Positions 1-7,935 of a stretch of DNA of 37,239 nt are shown here, piece by piece. The stretch spans positions 1-37,239 of the forward strand of contig JAIXZD010000327.1 in NCBI GenBank assembly GCA_027489895.1, given 5' to 3'. The notes under the pieces are model-generated. The model did no database searches, was not told the origin of the DNA, and saw only the letters and a list, made by a program, of their open reading frames with translations. Position 1 is the first letter of the stretch, and every line of letters starts with the position of its first letter. The translations under genes and the position numbers were made by a program. This stretch comes from Planctomycetaceae bacterium. Its GTDB lineage: Bacteria; Planctomycetota; Planctomycetia; Planctomycetales; Planctomycetaceae.

Positions 1-254
1 ACGCCCGCTGCATCTGCGGTCACGAAGCCGAACGCCGTTACCTGCAGCCGCGCTTCCGCATGCTCTTCAAACACCAGCAGGTCGTGCTCCGCTGCACCTA
101 CTGCGACCACGAACTGACCCCCGCCTGGATCGGTCACCTCTCGACGCAGACCTGCTCCGTAAACAGCCACCTCCCGCAAACCCCCGCCGCCGACTGCCTC
201 GTCTTCCCCGACGAAGCCACCGCCCGCGCCGCCGGGTTCACTCCGCAAACGTAG
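1..254 (+). CDS. C-terminal fragment of a zinc-binding hypothetical protein (5' end outside window)
   Basis: The reading frame is open from the window edge (first full codon at base 3) to a TAG at 252-254, so only the last 83 residues are visible. It has a CxC pair (CICGHE) followed about 30 residues later by CTYCDHE, the spacing of a zinc-ribbon or treble-clef site, and two more cysteines further on. The end, LVFPDEATARAAGFTP, resembles the tail of small metal-binding modules such as the Ada N-terminal zinc domain, where an acidic-aromatic strand is followed by an EA.AAGF helix; this is a resemblance only. An ATG at 60 would split the first cysteine pair from the second, so I treat the gene as running in from upstream. 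The stop codon lies inside a dispersed palindromic repeat (251-300). Function is not known. Confidence 0.6.
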   Translation, partial: ARCICGHEAERRYLQPRFRMLFKHQQVVLRCTYCDHELTPAWIGHLSTQTCSVNSHLPQTPAADCLVFPDEATARAAGFTPQT

Positions 255-300
255 GGTGGGCACTGCCCACCAGCGCTCACCAGCATCAACCACCAAATGA
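251..300 (-). repeat. Dispersed palindromic repeat, family E (copy 1, reverse orientation)
   Basis: The core GGTGGGCACTGCCCACC (255-271) is a perfect palindrome with 8-base arms around one central base. The flank (gctcaccagcatcaaccacc) reads, in reverse complement, as the same composite found at 22240-22308 and 26566-26637. The first bases include the TAG stop of the preceding gene, so the element abuts or was incorporated into the gene end. A hairpin here could act as a 3' end stabiliser or terminator, but no T-run follows. Confidence 0.7.
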
Positions 301-385
301 CCGCGGGATCGCCAACCAACCTTCCAACTCGTTCAAGACGCTCCGCCCCAGAAACATCTCACGTCACCCCCACGGAACGGATTCC

Positions 386-1738
386 ATGCCGCAGCGCATC
401 CTCAGCATCTCAGGTCTCCGGGGCGTCATCGGCGATGGTCTCGACCCCGCCTATCTCGTCGAGTTCGCCGCCGCCCTCGGCACGCTCGCCCAAGGCGGCG
501 CTGTGGTCATCTCCCGCGACGGACGCAGCACCGGCCCGCTCCTCAAGCAGGCCTCCCTCGCCGGCCTCATCGGCACCGGCTGCCGCGTCCTCGATGCCGA
601 CATCGCCTCCACCCCCACCTGCGGAGTGCTCGTCGCCCACCTTCACGCCGCCGCCGGATTGCAGCTCACCGCCAGTCACAATCCCGTCGAATGGAACGGC
701 ATGAAGCCGTTCAGTCCGCTCGGGGGCGTCCTCAACAAACTGGAAGGGGAAGCCCTCGTCGACCTGCTCACGCGCAAGGCGTTCCACTACCGCCGCTGGA
801 ACGAACTCGGCTCGGTCGAGACGCTCCCCGACCCCTCCCAGATCCACCTCGACAAGGTGCTCGCCGAAGTCGACGTCGCCGCGATCCGCCGCCGCAAGTT
901 CAAAGTCGTGCTCGACTGCAACCACGGCTCCGGCGCCATCCTCGGCCCCCGTCTCCTCGAGAAGCTCGGCTGCCAGGTGACCGTTCTCGGTGGCGTCGCC
1001 GACGGTGCCTTCGAGCATGTCCCCGAACCGACCGAGCAAAACCTCGGTGGCCTCTGCACCGCGGTCCAGCAGGCCGGCGCCGACGTCGGCTTCGCCCAGG
1101 ACCCCGACGCCGACCGCCTCGCCATCGTCGACAACACCGGTCGTTACATCGGCGAAGAGCTGACCCTCGCCCTCTGTGCCGATGTGCTCCTGCCCAAACG
1201 GCTCGGGCCGATCGTGGTGAACGGGTCGACCAGTCGCGTCTCCGCCGATATCGCCGCCCGCTACGGCTGCGCCTTCCACCGCTCGCACGTGGGCGAAGCG
1301 AACGTCGTCACCCGGATGCGCGAAGTCGGGGCCGTCCTCGGCGGAGAAGGCAACGGCGGCCTGATTGACCCCCGCATCGGCTTCGTCCGCGACAGCTTCG
1401 CCTCCATGGCCTACGTCCTCGACGGTCTCGTCCAGAAAGCCACCCCGCTCAATCTCTGGGTCGACTCGCTCCCCCGCTACGCCATCGTCAAGGACAAGCT
1501 GACCTGTCCCGCCACCGCTGTCGCCCCGGCCTGCGCCGCCCTGAAAGACCGCTTCCGCGACGCCACCATCACCGAAGGCGACGGCCTGAGGCTCGACTGG
1601 TCCGACCGCTGGGTCCAGGTCCGCGCCAGCAACACCGAGCCGATCGTCCGGGTCATCAGCGAAGCGCCCGACGAACCCACCGCCCGCGCCCTCTGCGCCG
1701 AAGCCCTCGCCCTCGTCGCCGCCGTCGCCCAGCGTTAG
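386..1738 (+). CDS. glmM: Phosphoglucosamine mutase / phosphomannomutase family protein
   Basis: A 450-residue member of the alpha-D-phosphohexomutase superfamily, which interconverts hexose 1- and 6-phosphates in the cytosol; GlmM makes glucosamine-1-phosphate for UDP-GlcNAc. All four active-site signatures are present: the phosphoserine loop TASHNP (95-100, Ser97), the Mg-binding loop DPDADR (239-244), the sugar-binding loop GGEGNGG (319-325) and the phosphate-binding loop RASNTEP (413-419). The N-terminus (SISGLRGVIGDGL) is the usual start of domain 1 and length is normal. The start ATG at 386 has no strong Shine-Dalgarno sequence. The specific GlmM assignment over phosphomannomutase/phosphoglucomutase is inferred from overall form and cannot be settled by motifs alone. 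The gene stands alone and ends in a probable intrinsic terminator that overlaps its stop codon. Confidence 0.88.
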   Translation: MPQRILSISGLRGVIGDGLDPAYLVEFAAALGTLAQGGAVVISRDGRSTGPLLKQASLAGLIGTGCRVLDADIASTPTCGVLVAHLHAAAGLQLTASHNPVEWNGMKPFSPLGGVLNKLEGEALVDLLTRKAFHYRRWNELGSVETLPDPSQIHLDKVLAEVDVAAIRRRKFKVVLDCNHGSGAILGPRLLEKLGCQVTVLGGVADGAFEHVPEPTEQNLGGLCTAVQQAGADVGFAQDPDADRLAIVDNTGRYIGEELTLALCADVLLPKRLGPIVVNGSTSRVSADIAARYGCAFHRSHVGEANVVTRMREVGAVLGGEGNGGLIDPRIGFVRDSFASMAYVLDGLVQKATPLNLWVDSLPRYAIVKDKLTCPATAVAPACAALKDRFRDATITEGDGLRLDWSDRWVQVRASNTEPIVRVISEAPDEPTARALCAEALALVAAVAQR

Positions 1739-1751
1739 GGCGGAGTTTTTT
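1725..1751 (+). terminator. Probable intrinsic terminator overlapping the mutase stop codon
   Basis: CGCCC (1726-1730) pairs with GGGCG (1738-1742) across a 7-base loop, with an extra T-G wobble pair outside, followed three bases later by six Ts (1746-1751). The stop codon TAG (1736-1738) sits in the loop and first stem base, so translation and termination signals overlap. The stem is short but all GC. Confidence 0.5.
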
Positions 1752-2288
1752 ATTCACCACCAAGTCACCAAGGTCACCAAGGAAAGACAGGTGGAAGGGC
1801 CGCTGCTATTGAACACACGGTTTGGACCATCGGTGGGTTTCGTGGGATAGGCTTTCAGCCGGTCATTTCTCTCTCCGAAGAGATTCCCTCTCCGAAAACC
1901 CCGGAAGCTCGACAAGCTGGATGCCTATCCCACGGGTGTTTTCCCCAGCCTCGAAGTCGTTCCATTCACGACGAGTTCATCCAAACCCAAAGAAAACGCC
2001 GATGGTCCCAACCGCACGGCCGACAGCAAAGCCCCTTCCACCTGCCTTTCCTTGGTGCCCTTGGTGTCTTGGTGGTCAATCGAGCCAAAACATCTCGACG
2101 CAGCGAGTCGCCGTCTCGCACCCCGTGCCGTGACAGTGCCCTCGCCAAGTTCATCTCTCGCCCACCCTCCCCGTCTTTGACACCGCCGCGTCCCTTCCCC
2201 TAACCTCCGTCCCTCGGACTGGCACGGCCCTCCGCACACCCAGTCCGACCAGTCTCTACCGCCTCCAAAATCCGCGAGTTCCCCGTCG
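1739..2288. other. 550-base intergenic region dominated by a long nested inverted repeat
   Basis: No supported gene lies here; both strands have only short frames without recognisable protein character. The region holds a nested imperfect inverted repeat (1755-2080), whose outer arms are family A CACCAAGG repeats. From about 2081 to 2288 I see only C-rich leader sequence before the next gene and no clear promoter. Confidence 0.6.
1755..2080. repeat. Nested imperfect inverted repeat with family A arms
   Basis: The left arm 1755-1799 (caccaccaagtcaccaagg and onward) matches the reverse complement of 2032-2080. Moving inward, ggaccatcgg (1824-1833) pairs with ccgatggtcc (1999-2008), tgggttt (1834-1840) matches aaaccca (1983-1989), and cgtgggataggc (1841-1852) pairs perfectly with gcctatcccacg (1923-1934). 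The outer gaps are equal (24 and 23 bases), so the arms are co-linear; the inner right side carries about 50 extra bases. This is the form of a fold-back or MITE-like element, or of a structured RNA. Confidence 0.7.
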
Positions 2289-3392
2289 ATGTCCACTCCC
2301 GTCCGCTACGCCATCATCGGTGCCGGTGCCGTCTCCGATTACCACCACGTCCCCGGGATCAAGCTCGATTCTCGCGCCAAACTCGTCGCCTACTGCGACC
2401 CCAACGAGGCCCTCCTCCAGAAGCGGCTCTCCGACTGGGGCCCCGCCAAAATCACCACCAAATTCGAAGAGATCGCCGCCGATCCCGACATCGACGCCGT
2501 CGTCATCGCTACCCCCAACGACAGCCATCGCCCCATCGCCCTCGCCTGCGTTCGCGCCGGCAAGCATGTCATGTGCGAAAAACCGCTGGGCCTCAACTTC
2601 TCCGAAGCCCGCGAGATGTTCCTCGAAGCGAAGCGGAACAACGTCCGCCACATGACCGCCTTCACCTACCGCTTCGCCCCCTCGATGCGCTACCTCCGGC
2701 ATCTCGTCTACTCCGGCGCACTCGGAGTGCCCCGTCACTTCCGCAGCCAGCGCTTCCTCGACTGGCCCGAAACCAGTTGGGGCTGGCGACAGCTCAAGGC
2801 CCGCGCCGGCGCTGGTGACCTGTTCGACATGACGATCCACCGCATCGACTACGGCCTCGACCTCATGGGCGACATCACCGCCCTCACCGGAGCCGTCGCC
2901 CAGTACTGCCCCCGCGACAAATTCCCCGATGGCAGCCCCTCCCCCAAAAGCGAGGTCGACGACTGGTCCGCCCTCATCTGCCTCTTCTCCCGCGGCGGAG
3001 TCGGCGTCCTCGAAGGCACCACCGTCGCCAAGGGCTACCACTTTGAAGGCTTCGGACACGACTGGGCCGAGATCAACGGCAGCGAAGGTTCCGCCGTCTA
3101 CCAGCTCAAGGAACCCAACACGATCCTCCTCGGCAAGCAGGGCCAATCCCTGCAGAAGGTCGAAGTGCCCAAGGAATTCCTCGTCTGGCCCGGCAGCCCG
3201 CGCGATCCCTCTCAAGGCGTCCCCAGCACGGTCTTCCGCTACGACCTCGTCTACGAACTGACCAGCGCCATCGTCGAAGGCCGCGACGCCACGCCCGGTT
3301 TCGACGCCGGGGCCAAGTCTCAGGCCGTCGCCGATGCGGTCCTCGAATCGTTCGAGAAGCGCACCTGGGTCACCCCCCAAATGACCATGTAG
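2289..3392 (+). CDS. Gfo/Idh/MocA family NAD(P)-dependent oxidoreductase (cytosolic)
   Basis: A 367-residue protein with the two-domain layout of this family: an N-terminal Rossmann fold ([13 protein letters not shown], about residues 8-20; acidic strand end YCDP at 35-38) and a C-terminal alpha/beta dimerisation/substrate domain. The signature EKP is at 97-99 and the conserved His/Asp pair lies in [13 protein letters not shown] (His184, Asp187). Such enzymes oxidise or reduce sugars, inositols or their derivatives with NAD(P); the substrate cannot be read from sequence. No signal peptide is present, unlike the second family member at 34157-35443. The ATG at 2289 gives a natural start just before the Rossmann strand. 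It stands alone between repeat-bearing spacers. Confidence 0.85.
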   Translation: MSTPVRYAIIGAGAVSDYHHVPGIKLDSRAKLVAYCDPNEALLQKRLSDWGPAKITTKFEEIAADPDIDAVVIATPNDSHRPIALACVRAGKHVMCEKPLGLNFSEAREMFLEAKRNNVRHMTAFTYRFAPSMRYLRHLVYSGALGVPRHFRSQRFLDWPETSWGWRQLKARAGAGDLFDMTIHRIDYGLDLMGDITALTGAVAQYCPRDKFPDGSPSPKSEVDDWSALICLFSRGGVGVLEGTTVAKGYHFEGFGHDWAEINGSEGSAVYQLKEPNTILLGKQGQSLQKVEVPKEFLVWPGSPRDPSQGVPSTVFRYDLVYELTSAIVEGRDATPGFDAGAKSQAVADAVLESFEKRTWVTPQMTM

Positions 3393-3431
3393 CCCGTTGA
3401 TCCTGCCCACCTGCGGGCGACTGTCGTGATC

Positions 3432-3468
3432 GTGGGAGCCGGAAGCGTTCGCGCCCGGAGGACGAGCG
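3432..3468 (+). repeat. Dispersed repeat, family F (copy 1)
   Basis: The sequence gtgggagccggaagcgttcg plus cgcccggagg belongs to the GGGAGCCGGAAGCGTTAGCGCCCGGAGG-like family seen again at 27511-27541 and 29156-29189 (reverse) and 33967-33992 (forward). It is partly self-complementary. It lies in the 164-base gap between the oxidoreductase and the helicase. Confidence 0.6.
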
Positions 3469-3556
3469 ATTCCCGCTCGCCACCCACTCCAGACACAATC
3501 AACAACGACAGTCGCCGCAGACAGCGTGCCTTCAGACTCTCGCAGGACACCTCTCG

Positions 3557-6304
3557 ATGACTGTCACCCCGTCCTCTAAAGTCCCGCCTGCCAACACTCC
3601 TGGCCCGTCCGTCAAACCCAACGTCCACCGCTCCCTGCGCGACATTCTCTCCCATTTCTCCTTCGACGACGCCGCCCGCATTCTCGGCGGCGCCGATGCC
3701 CGCAAGCTGCTCACCAGTTCGGGCGGCTGGCCCATCGACATCAAACGCGACGTCTACTTCCGCGGCGACCTTCTCCGCGTCAACTACCCCAGCCAGAAGC
3801 CCTCCGAGCCGATCGTCGTCACGATCACGCTCGATCCCAACCAGCCCGGCCGTCTCCGCACCAACTGCACGCTGGCCGATTCCGCGCGCGAGTTTCTCGC
3901 CGGCACGCTCCGCTTCGTTCTCGACCGCAAAACCGCGCTTGGACTCGCCGCTCCACCCCCGGAAGTCGAACCGGTCAAACCGTCCGCCTCCGATGCCGAC
4001 CTCCGCGCCAAAGCCCTCGCCGAACGCCGCGAACGCGCCAAAACCGAGCGGATGAAGTTCACCCCCGCCGATCCCGATTCCCCCTGGACCGACTACGAAG
4101 TGACCAGCCTCGGCAGCGGCAAGACCTACCGCGCCGCACTCCGTGGCTTCGCCATCGGCGAGCGCTACTGCAGTTGCCCCGACTTCCGCACCAACACCCT
4201 CGCCACCTGCAAGCACCTCATCAAGCTCGAAGCCTGGGTCCGCGGCCGGTTCGATGCGGGGACCCTCCGCAAGCCGTTCAAGCTCTCCCAGGTCGAAATC
4301 TATGTCGACTACCAGACCGAGCTCTCCCTCCGACTCGCCCTGCCGCCCCGCGTCGATCCGGCCACCAAAGACCTTCTCGCCCGCCATCTCGACCAGCCCA
4401 TTACCGATGTCCCCGGCCTCATCACCGATCTTCAGGAGTTGACCCAACGCGGCATCGCCTATCAGGTCTTTCCCGATGCCGAAGAGTTCATCGACCAGTT
4501 GCTCTACGCTCGCCGCGTCGCCCGCAGCGTCGCCGCCATGCGGCAAGACCCCGCCGGCCACCCACTCCGCACCTCGCTCCTCAAGGTCCCGCTCCTTCCC
4601 TACCAGCTCGATGGCATCGCCTTCGCCGTCGGCGCCGGGCGGGCAGTTCTGGCCGATGAGATGGGCCTCGGCAAAACCATCCAGGCGATCGGCACCGCCG
4701 AACTGTTCGCCCGCGAAGCAAACATCGAGCGTGTGCTCGTCGTCTGTCCCGCCTCGCTCAAGTCGCAATGGCAGGACGAAATCCACAAGTTCTGCGACCG
4801 CACCACCCGCATCGTCGAAGGCCCCGCCTCAGAGCGCGAACGCCAATACCACGGCGACGCCTTCTTCACCATCTGCAATTACGAGCAGGTCCTCAAAGAC
4901 CTCCGCTTCATCGCCGACGCCCGCTGGGACCTCATCATCCTCGACGAAGGCCAGCGGATCAAAAACTGGGAAACCAAAACCACCCGCACCATCAAGTCCC
5001 TTAAGTCCCGGTTCGCCCTCGTCCTCTCCGGCACCCCCCTCGAAAACCGGCTCGACGACCTCTACTCCGTCGTTCAGTTTGTCGACGACCGCCGCCTGGG
5101 CCCCGGCTTCCGCTTCTTCCACCACCACGCCCTCCTCGACGAAGCCGGCAAGCTCAAAGGCTACCGCAACCTCGACGAGCTCCGCGAAAAGCTGAAGCCC
5201 GTATTGCTCCGCCGGACCCGCGATTCCGTCCGCCTCGAGCTGCCCGAACGGACCGAACAGATCGTCCGCGTCCCCCCCACGGCCGAGCAGAAGCAACTCC
5301 ACGACCAGTGGATGCAGGTCGTCGCCGGCATCATCCGCAAAAAGTTCCTCACCGAGATGGACCTCATGCGGCTGCGCATGGCCCTCCTCATGTGCCGCAT
5401 GGCCGCCGATGGTTCGTACCTCGTCAACAAGACGAAACCGAATCACTCGACCAAGCTCGACCGCCTCGGCGAACTCTTCGCCGAAATCGCCGATGCCCCC
5501 GACCGCAAGGTCGTCCTCTTCTCCGAGTGGACCACCATGCTCGATCTGATCCAGCCGCTGCTGGAACAGCTCGCCCTCCGCTACGTGAGGCTCGATGGCT
5601 CCGTCCCTCAGAAAGATCGTGCGGCACTCGTCAACGAGTTTCAGACCGATCCCGGCTGCCGCTTCTTCCTCACGACGAACGCCGGCAGCACAGGCCTCAA
5701 CCTGCAGGCCGCCAACACCGTCATCAACGTCGATCTCCCGTGGAACCCCGCGATTCTCGACCAGCGAATCGCCCGCGCGCACCGCATGGGCCAGAAGAAC
5801 CCCGTGCATGTCTACAAGTTCGTCACCGAACAGACGATCGAAGAGAACCTGCTCGCCACGCTCTCGGTCAAGAAAGACCTCGCCCTCGCCGCCCTCGACA
5901 CCGAATCGACCGTCGACACCGTCGAACTGATCCGCGGGTCCGACGCGCTAAAAGCCCGGCTCGAAGTCCTGCTCGGAGCCAAGCCCGAAGCCCCGCTCGA
6001 GACGCCCAAGGCCGATCCCGTCCGCCGCGACCGCGTCGCCGCCGCGGGGGGGGAAATGCTCGGCGCGGTGTTCCACTTCCTGGGCGAACTCGTCGCCACG
6101 GGCAGCAAAGACACGCCCGCCGCCGAAACGATCGCCACCGTCCGTCACAGTCTCGACCAATGCGTCTCGACCGACGCTGCCGGCCGCCCCCGCCTCACCT
6201 TCACTCTCCCCGACGCCGCTGCCATCGACACCCTCGCCCGCACCCTCGCCCGCCTAGTCGCCATGTCCCCCGGCGACGGCGACCCCCCCAGCCGCACCCT
6301 CTAA
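3557..6304 (+). CDS. SWIM zinc finger plus SNF2-family helicase/ATPase
   Basis: A 915-residue superfamily 2 DNA translocase. The N-terminal third carries a SWIM zinc finger, CSC (205-207) then C218 and H220. The SNF2 ATPase follows: motif I DEMGLGKT (367-374), motif Ia VVCPASLKSQW, motif II as DEGQ (463-466, the bacterial variant of DEAH), and motif III SGTP (491-494). The helicase C lobe has FSEWTTMLD, STGLNLQ (711-717, motif V) and DQRIARAHRMGQ (735-746, motif VI). Proteins of this type remodel DNA-protein or RNA polymerase-DNA complexes (RapA/HepA-like), using ATP to translocate on duplex DNA. All ATPase motifs look intact. A tail of about 110 residues after the helicase core shows no domain I recognise. 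No nuclease or methylase partner is adjacent, so there is no sign of a DISARM-like or restriction operon. Confidence 0.92.
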   Translation: MTVTPSSKVPPANTPGPSVKPNVHRSLRDILSHFSFDDAARILGGADARKLLTSSGGWPIDIKRDVYFRGDLLRVNYPSQKPSEPIVVTITLDPNQPGRLRTNCTLADSAREFLAGTLRFVLDRKTALGLAAPPPEVEPVKPSASDADLRAKALAERRERAKTERMKFTPADPDSPWTDYEVTSLGSGKTYRAALRGFAIGERYCSCPDFRTNTLATCKHLIKLEAWVRGRFDAGTLRKPFKLSQVEIYVDYQTELSLRLALPPRVDPATKDLLARHLDQPITDVPGLITDLQELTQRGIAYQVFPDAEEFIDQLLYARRVARSVAAMRQDPAGHPLRTSLLKVPLLPYQLDGIAFAVGAGRAVLADEMGLGKTIQAIGTAELFAREANIERVLVVCPASLKSQWQDEIHKFCDRTTRIVEGPASERERQYHGDAFFTICNYEQVLKDLRFIADARWDLIILDEGQRIKNWETKTTRTIKSLKSRFALVLSGTPLENRLDDLYSVVQFVDDRRLGPGFRFFHHHALLDEAGKLKGYRNLDELREKLKPVLLRRTRDSVRLELPERTEQIVRVPPTAEQKQLHDQWMQVVAGIIRKKFLTEMDLMRLRMALLMCRMAADGSYLVNKTKPNHSTKLDRLGELFAEIADAPDRKVVLFSEWTTMLDLIQPLLEQLALRYVRLDGSVPQKDRAALVNEFQTDPGCRFFLTTNAGSTGLNLQAANTVINVDLPWNPAILDQRIARAHRMGQKNPVHVYKFVTEQTIEENLLATLSVKKDLALAALDTESTVDTVELIRGSDALKARLEVLLGAKPEAPLETPKADPVRRDRVAAAGGEMLGAVFHFLGELVATGSKDTPAAETIATVRHSLDQCVSTDAAGRPRLTFTLPDAAAIDTLARTLARLVAMSPGDGDPPSRTL

Positions 6305-6314
6305 GAAAGAAGTC

Positions 6315-6369
6315 GTAGCAAAAGCCGTGAGTCTTCCCATTCTCGTAGCGGAAGCCGTGAGGCTTCCCC
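6315..6369 (+). repeat. Two tandem family B hairpin repeats
   Basis: gtagcaaaagccgtgagtct (6315 onward, slightly decayed) and gtagcggaagccgtgaggct (6345 onward) are forward copies of a small palindrome in which GGAAGCC pairs with GGCTTCC around GTGA. They sit 10 bases after the helicase stop and could serve as its 3' hairpins. Confidence 0.7.
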
Positions 6370-6412
6370 CGGCCCGCGCCCACTCTCACCACCCCCCAAC
6401 CACGCCTGCGTC

Positions 6413-6447
6413 ACTTTTGACTTTTGCCTTTTGACTTTTGCCTTGCG
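6413..6447 (-). repeat. Family D 14-base tandem repeat (two units, reverse orientation)
   Basis: cttttgacttttgc is repeated twice just before the amidase; on the other strand it reads gcaaaagtcaaaag. The same unit occurs at 15168-15200, 22345-22390 and 25815-25850. Here it provides an in-frame TTG (6424) that could be mistaken for the amidase start. Confidence 0.75.
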
Positions 6448-6456
6448 CAGCCCCCC

Positions 6457-7860
6457 ATGCCCCTCCCCGCGCAACTCGCCTTCACCCCCCTCGACCAACT
6501 CGCCCGGAAGCTCCGCGCCGGCGAGTTCACCTCCCTCGAACTGACGCAGTTCTTCCTCGAGCGGCTCACCCGCCTCGGCCCACGCTGCGGAGCCGTCGCC
6601 ACCCTCTGTACCGATCTCGCCCTCGCCGACGCCCGCCGCGCCGACGAAGACCTCAAAGCCGGCCGCGACCGAGGCCCGCTCCACGGCCTGCCCCTCGGCG
6701 TCAAAGACCTCCTCGCTGTCCCGGGCTATCCCACGACCTGGGGCGCCGCTCCCTTTCGCGATACCGTTCGCGACGGGGAAGCGACCGTTGTCCGCAAGCT
6801 GCGCGAAGCCGGGGCGATCCTCGTCGCCAAGCTCGCCATGATCGAGCTCGCCGGCGGCCTCGGCTATCGCCAGGGCAACGCCTCCTGGACAGGCCCCGCC
6901 AAAAACCCGTGGGACGAATCCACCTGGGCCGGTGGCTCCTCCAGCGGGTCCGGCGCCGCCGTCGCGGCCGGGCTCGTCCCCGCCGCCATTGGCTCGGAAA
7001 CCTGGGGATCGATCCTCACCCCCGCCAGCTACTGCGGCGTCGTGGGCTATCGCCCGACTTATGGCCTCGTCAGCAAGGCCGGGGCGATGGCGCTCTCCTG
7101 GTCGATGGACAAGCTCGGCCCGCTCACCCGCACCGCAGCCGATGCGACCACGCTCGTCGCCGCGATCGCCGGAGTCGATCCTGCCGACGACAGCACCGTC
7201 GACCGCCCCTTCCAGCCGCTAAAGGGTCCGTTCGATGGCCCCTATCGCGTCGGCATCCTGCGCGACCCCAGAGAGCAGGTGCAGCCCGCCATCGCCCAGA
7301 GCTTCGCCAAGTCACTCGACATCCTCGCCACCTGCGCCGAACTCGAGCCGGTCTCCCTCCCCGAACTCCCCTACGCCACTGTCGCCGGGACGCTCATCGC
7401 CTGCGAAATGTCGGCCGCGTTCGAGCCGCTCGTCACCTCCGGGGCCGTCTGGGAGTTGACCGCGCCCGAAGACCGTCCCGGTGCTCATGCGGCCCAGTTC
7501 ATCCCCGCCCGCGACTACATCCACGCCCTGCGGATTCGCGCGAAGATGGTCCACGCCCTCGACGAGCTGTTCCAGAAGTTCGATGCGATCGTCGCCCCGG
7601 CAACCGCGACGACTGCGGTCTCACTCGACCGCGACTTCGGCGAATCTCAGGTCGGGTTCCGCGCCAGCCAGCTCGGGGCCGCCAGCAACGTCTGCGGGCT
7701 GCCGGGCCTGTTCCTGCCCAACGGCTTCGACGACCGCCACCGCCCCACCTCGATCCAACTGGTCGGCCGCGCCTTCACCGACGCCCGCCTGCTCGCCCTG
7801 GGCCAAGCCCTCCAAGCCCGCACCCCCTGGCACGAACAACACCCCAAAGGCTGGGACTAA
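6457..7860 (+). CDS. Amidase signature family hydrolase
   Basis: A 467-residue cytosolic hydrolase of the amidase signature family, which cleaves or transfers amide nitrogen with a Ser-cisSer-Lys triad. The triad is visible: Lys83 in GVKDLLAVPG, the cis-Ser at about 161 in the GGSSSGSG loop (159-166), and nucleophile Ser185 in GSETWGSILTPAS. Spacing (Lys to cis-Ser 78, cis-Ser to Ser 24) matches the family. I start at ATG 6457 because the earlier TTG in the same frame (6424) lies inside a dispersed repeat. There is no gatB or gatC next to it, so it is more likely a stand-alone amidase than the GatA subunit of the tRNA amidotransferase, though GatA is the closest well-known relative. Substrate unknown. 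Confidence 0.87.
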   Translation: MPLPAQLAFTPLDQLARKLRAGEFTSLELTQFFLERLTRLGPRCGAVATLCTDLALADARRADEDLKAGRDRGPLHGLPLGVKDLLAVPGYPTTWGAAPFRDTVRDGEATVVRKLREAGAILVAKLAMIELAGGLGYRQGNASWTGPAKNPWDESTWAGGSSSGSGAAVAAGLVPAAIGSETWGSILTPASYCGVVGYRPTYGLVSKAGAMALSWSMDKLGPLTRTAADATTLVAAIAGVDPADDSTVDRPFQPLKGPFDGPYRVGILRDPREQVQPAIAQSFAKSLDILATCAELEPVSLPELPYATVAGTLIACEMSAAFEPLVTSGAVWELTAPEDRPGAHAAQFIPARDYIHALRIRAKMVHALDELFQKFDAIVAPATATTAVSLDRDFGESQVGFRASQLGAASNVCGLPGLFLPNGFDDRHRPTSIQLVGRAFTDARLLALGQALQARTPWHEQHPKGWD

Positions 7861-7875
7861 CCGCCCCTCCAGCCT

Positions 7876-7898
7876 GTAGCGGAACGCGTGAGCGTTCC
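7876..7898 (+). repeat. Family B hairpin repeat
   Basis: gtagcggaacgcgtgagcgt then tcc: GGAACGC pairs with GCGTTCC around GTGA. It lies between the convergent amidase (+) and PAS-GAF-receiver (-) genes, where a hairpin could serve both 3' ends. Confidence 0.7.
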
Positions 7899-7935
7899 AA
7901 CCCAACCCGTCGCCCTCCCGAGCCCCCAAGCAGCC

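Noticed and set aside
410-1288. Long minus-strand frame opposite the mutase gene
   Set aside because: Gly/Val/Glu/Asp-rich composition typical of the reverse shadow of a high-GC gene; the + strand product has complete family motifs.
3320-4786. 488-codon minus-strand frame across the 5' half of the helicase gene
   Set aside because: Shadow of the SNF2 gene: glycine/alanine/acidic low-complexity composition, no domain, and it runs across a gene with intact catalytic motifs.
5308-6318. 336-codon + strand frame in the 3' part of the helicase gene
   Set aside because: Arg/Pro/His-rich out-of-frame product with no plausible fold.
3557-7860. SNF2 helicase and amidase as a defence island
   Set aside because: No nuclease, methylase, PLD or other defence partner adjoins the helicase, and the amidase is separated by repeats; both look like ordinary single genes.
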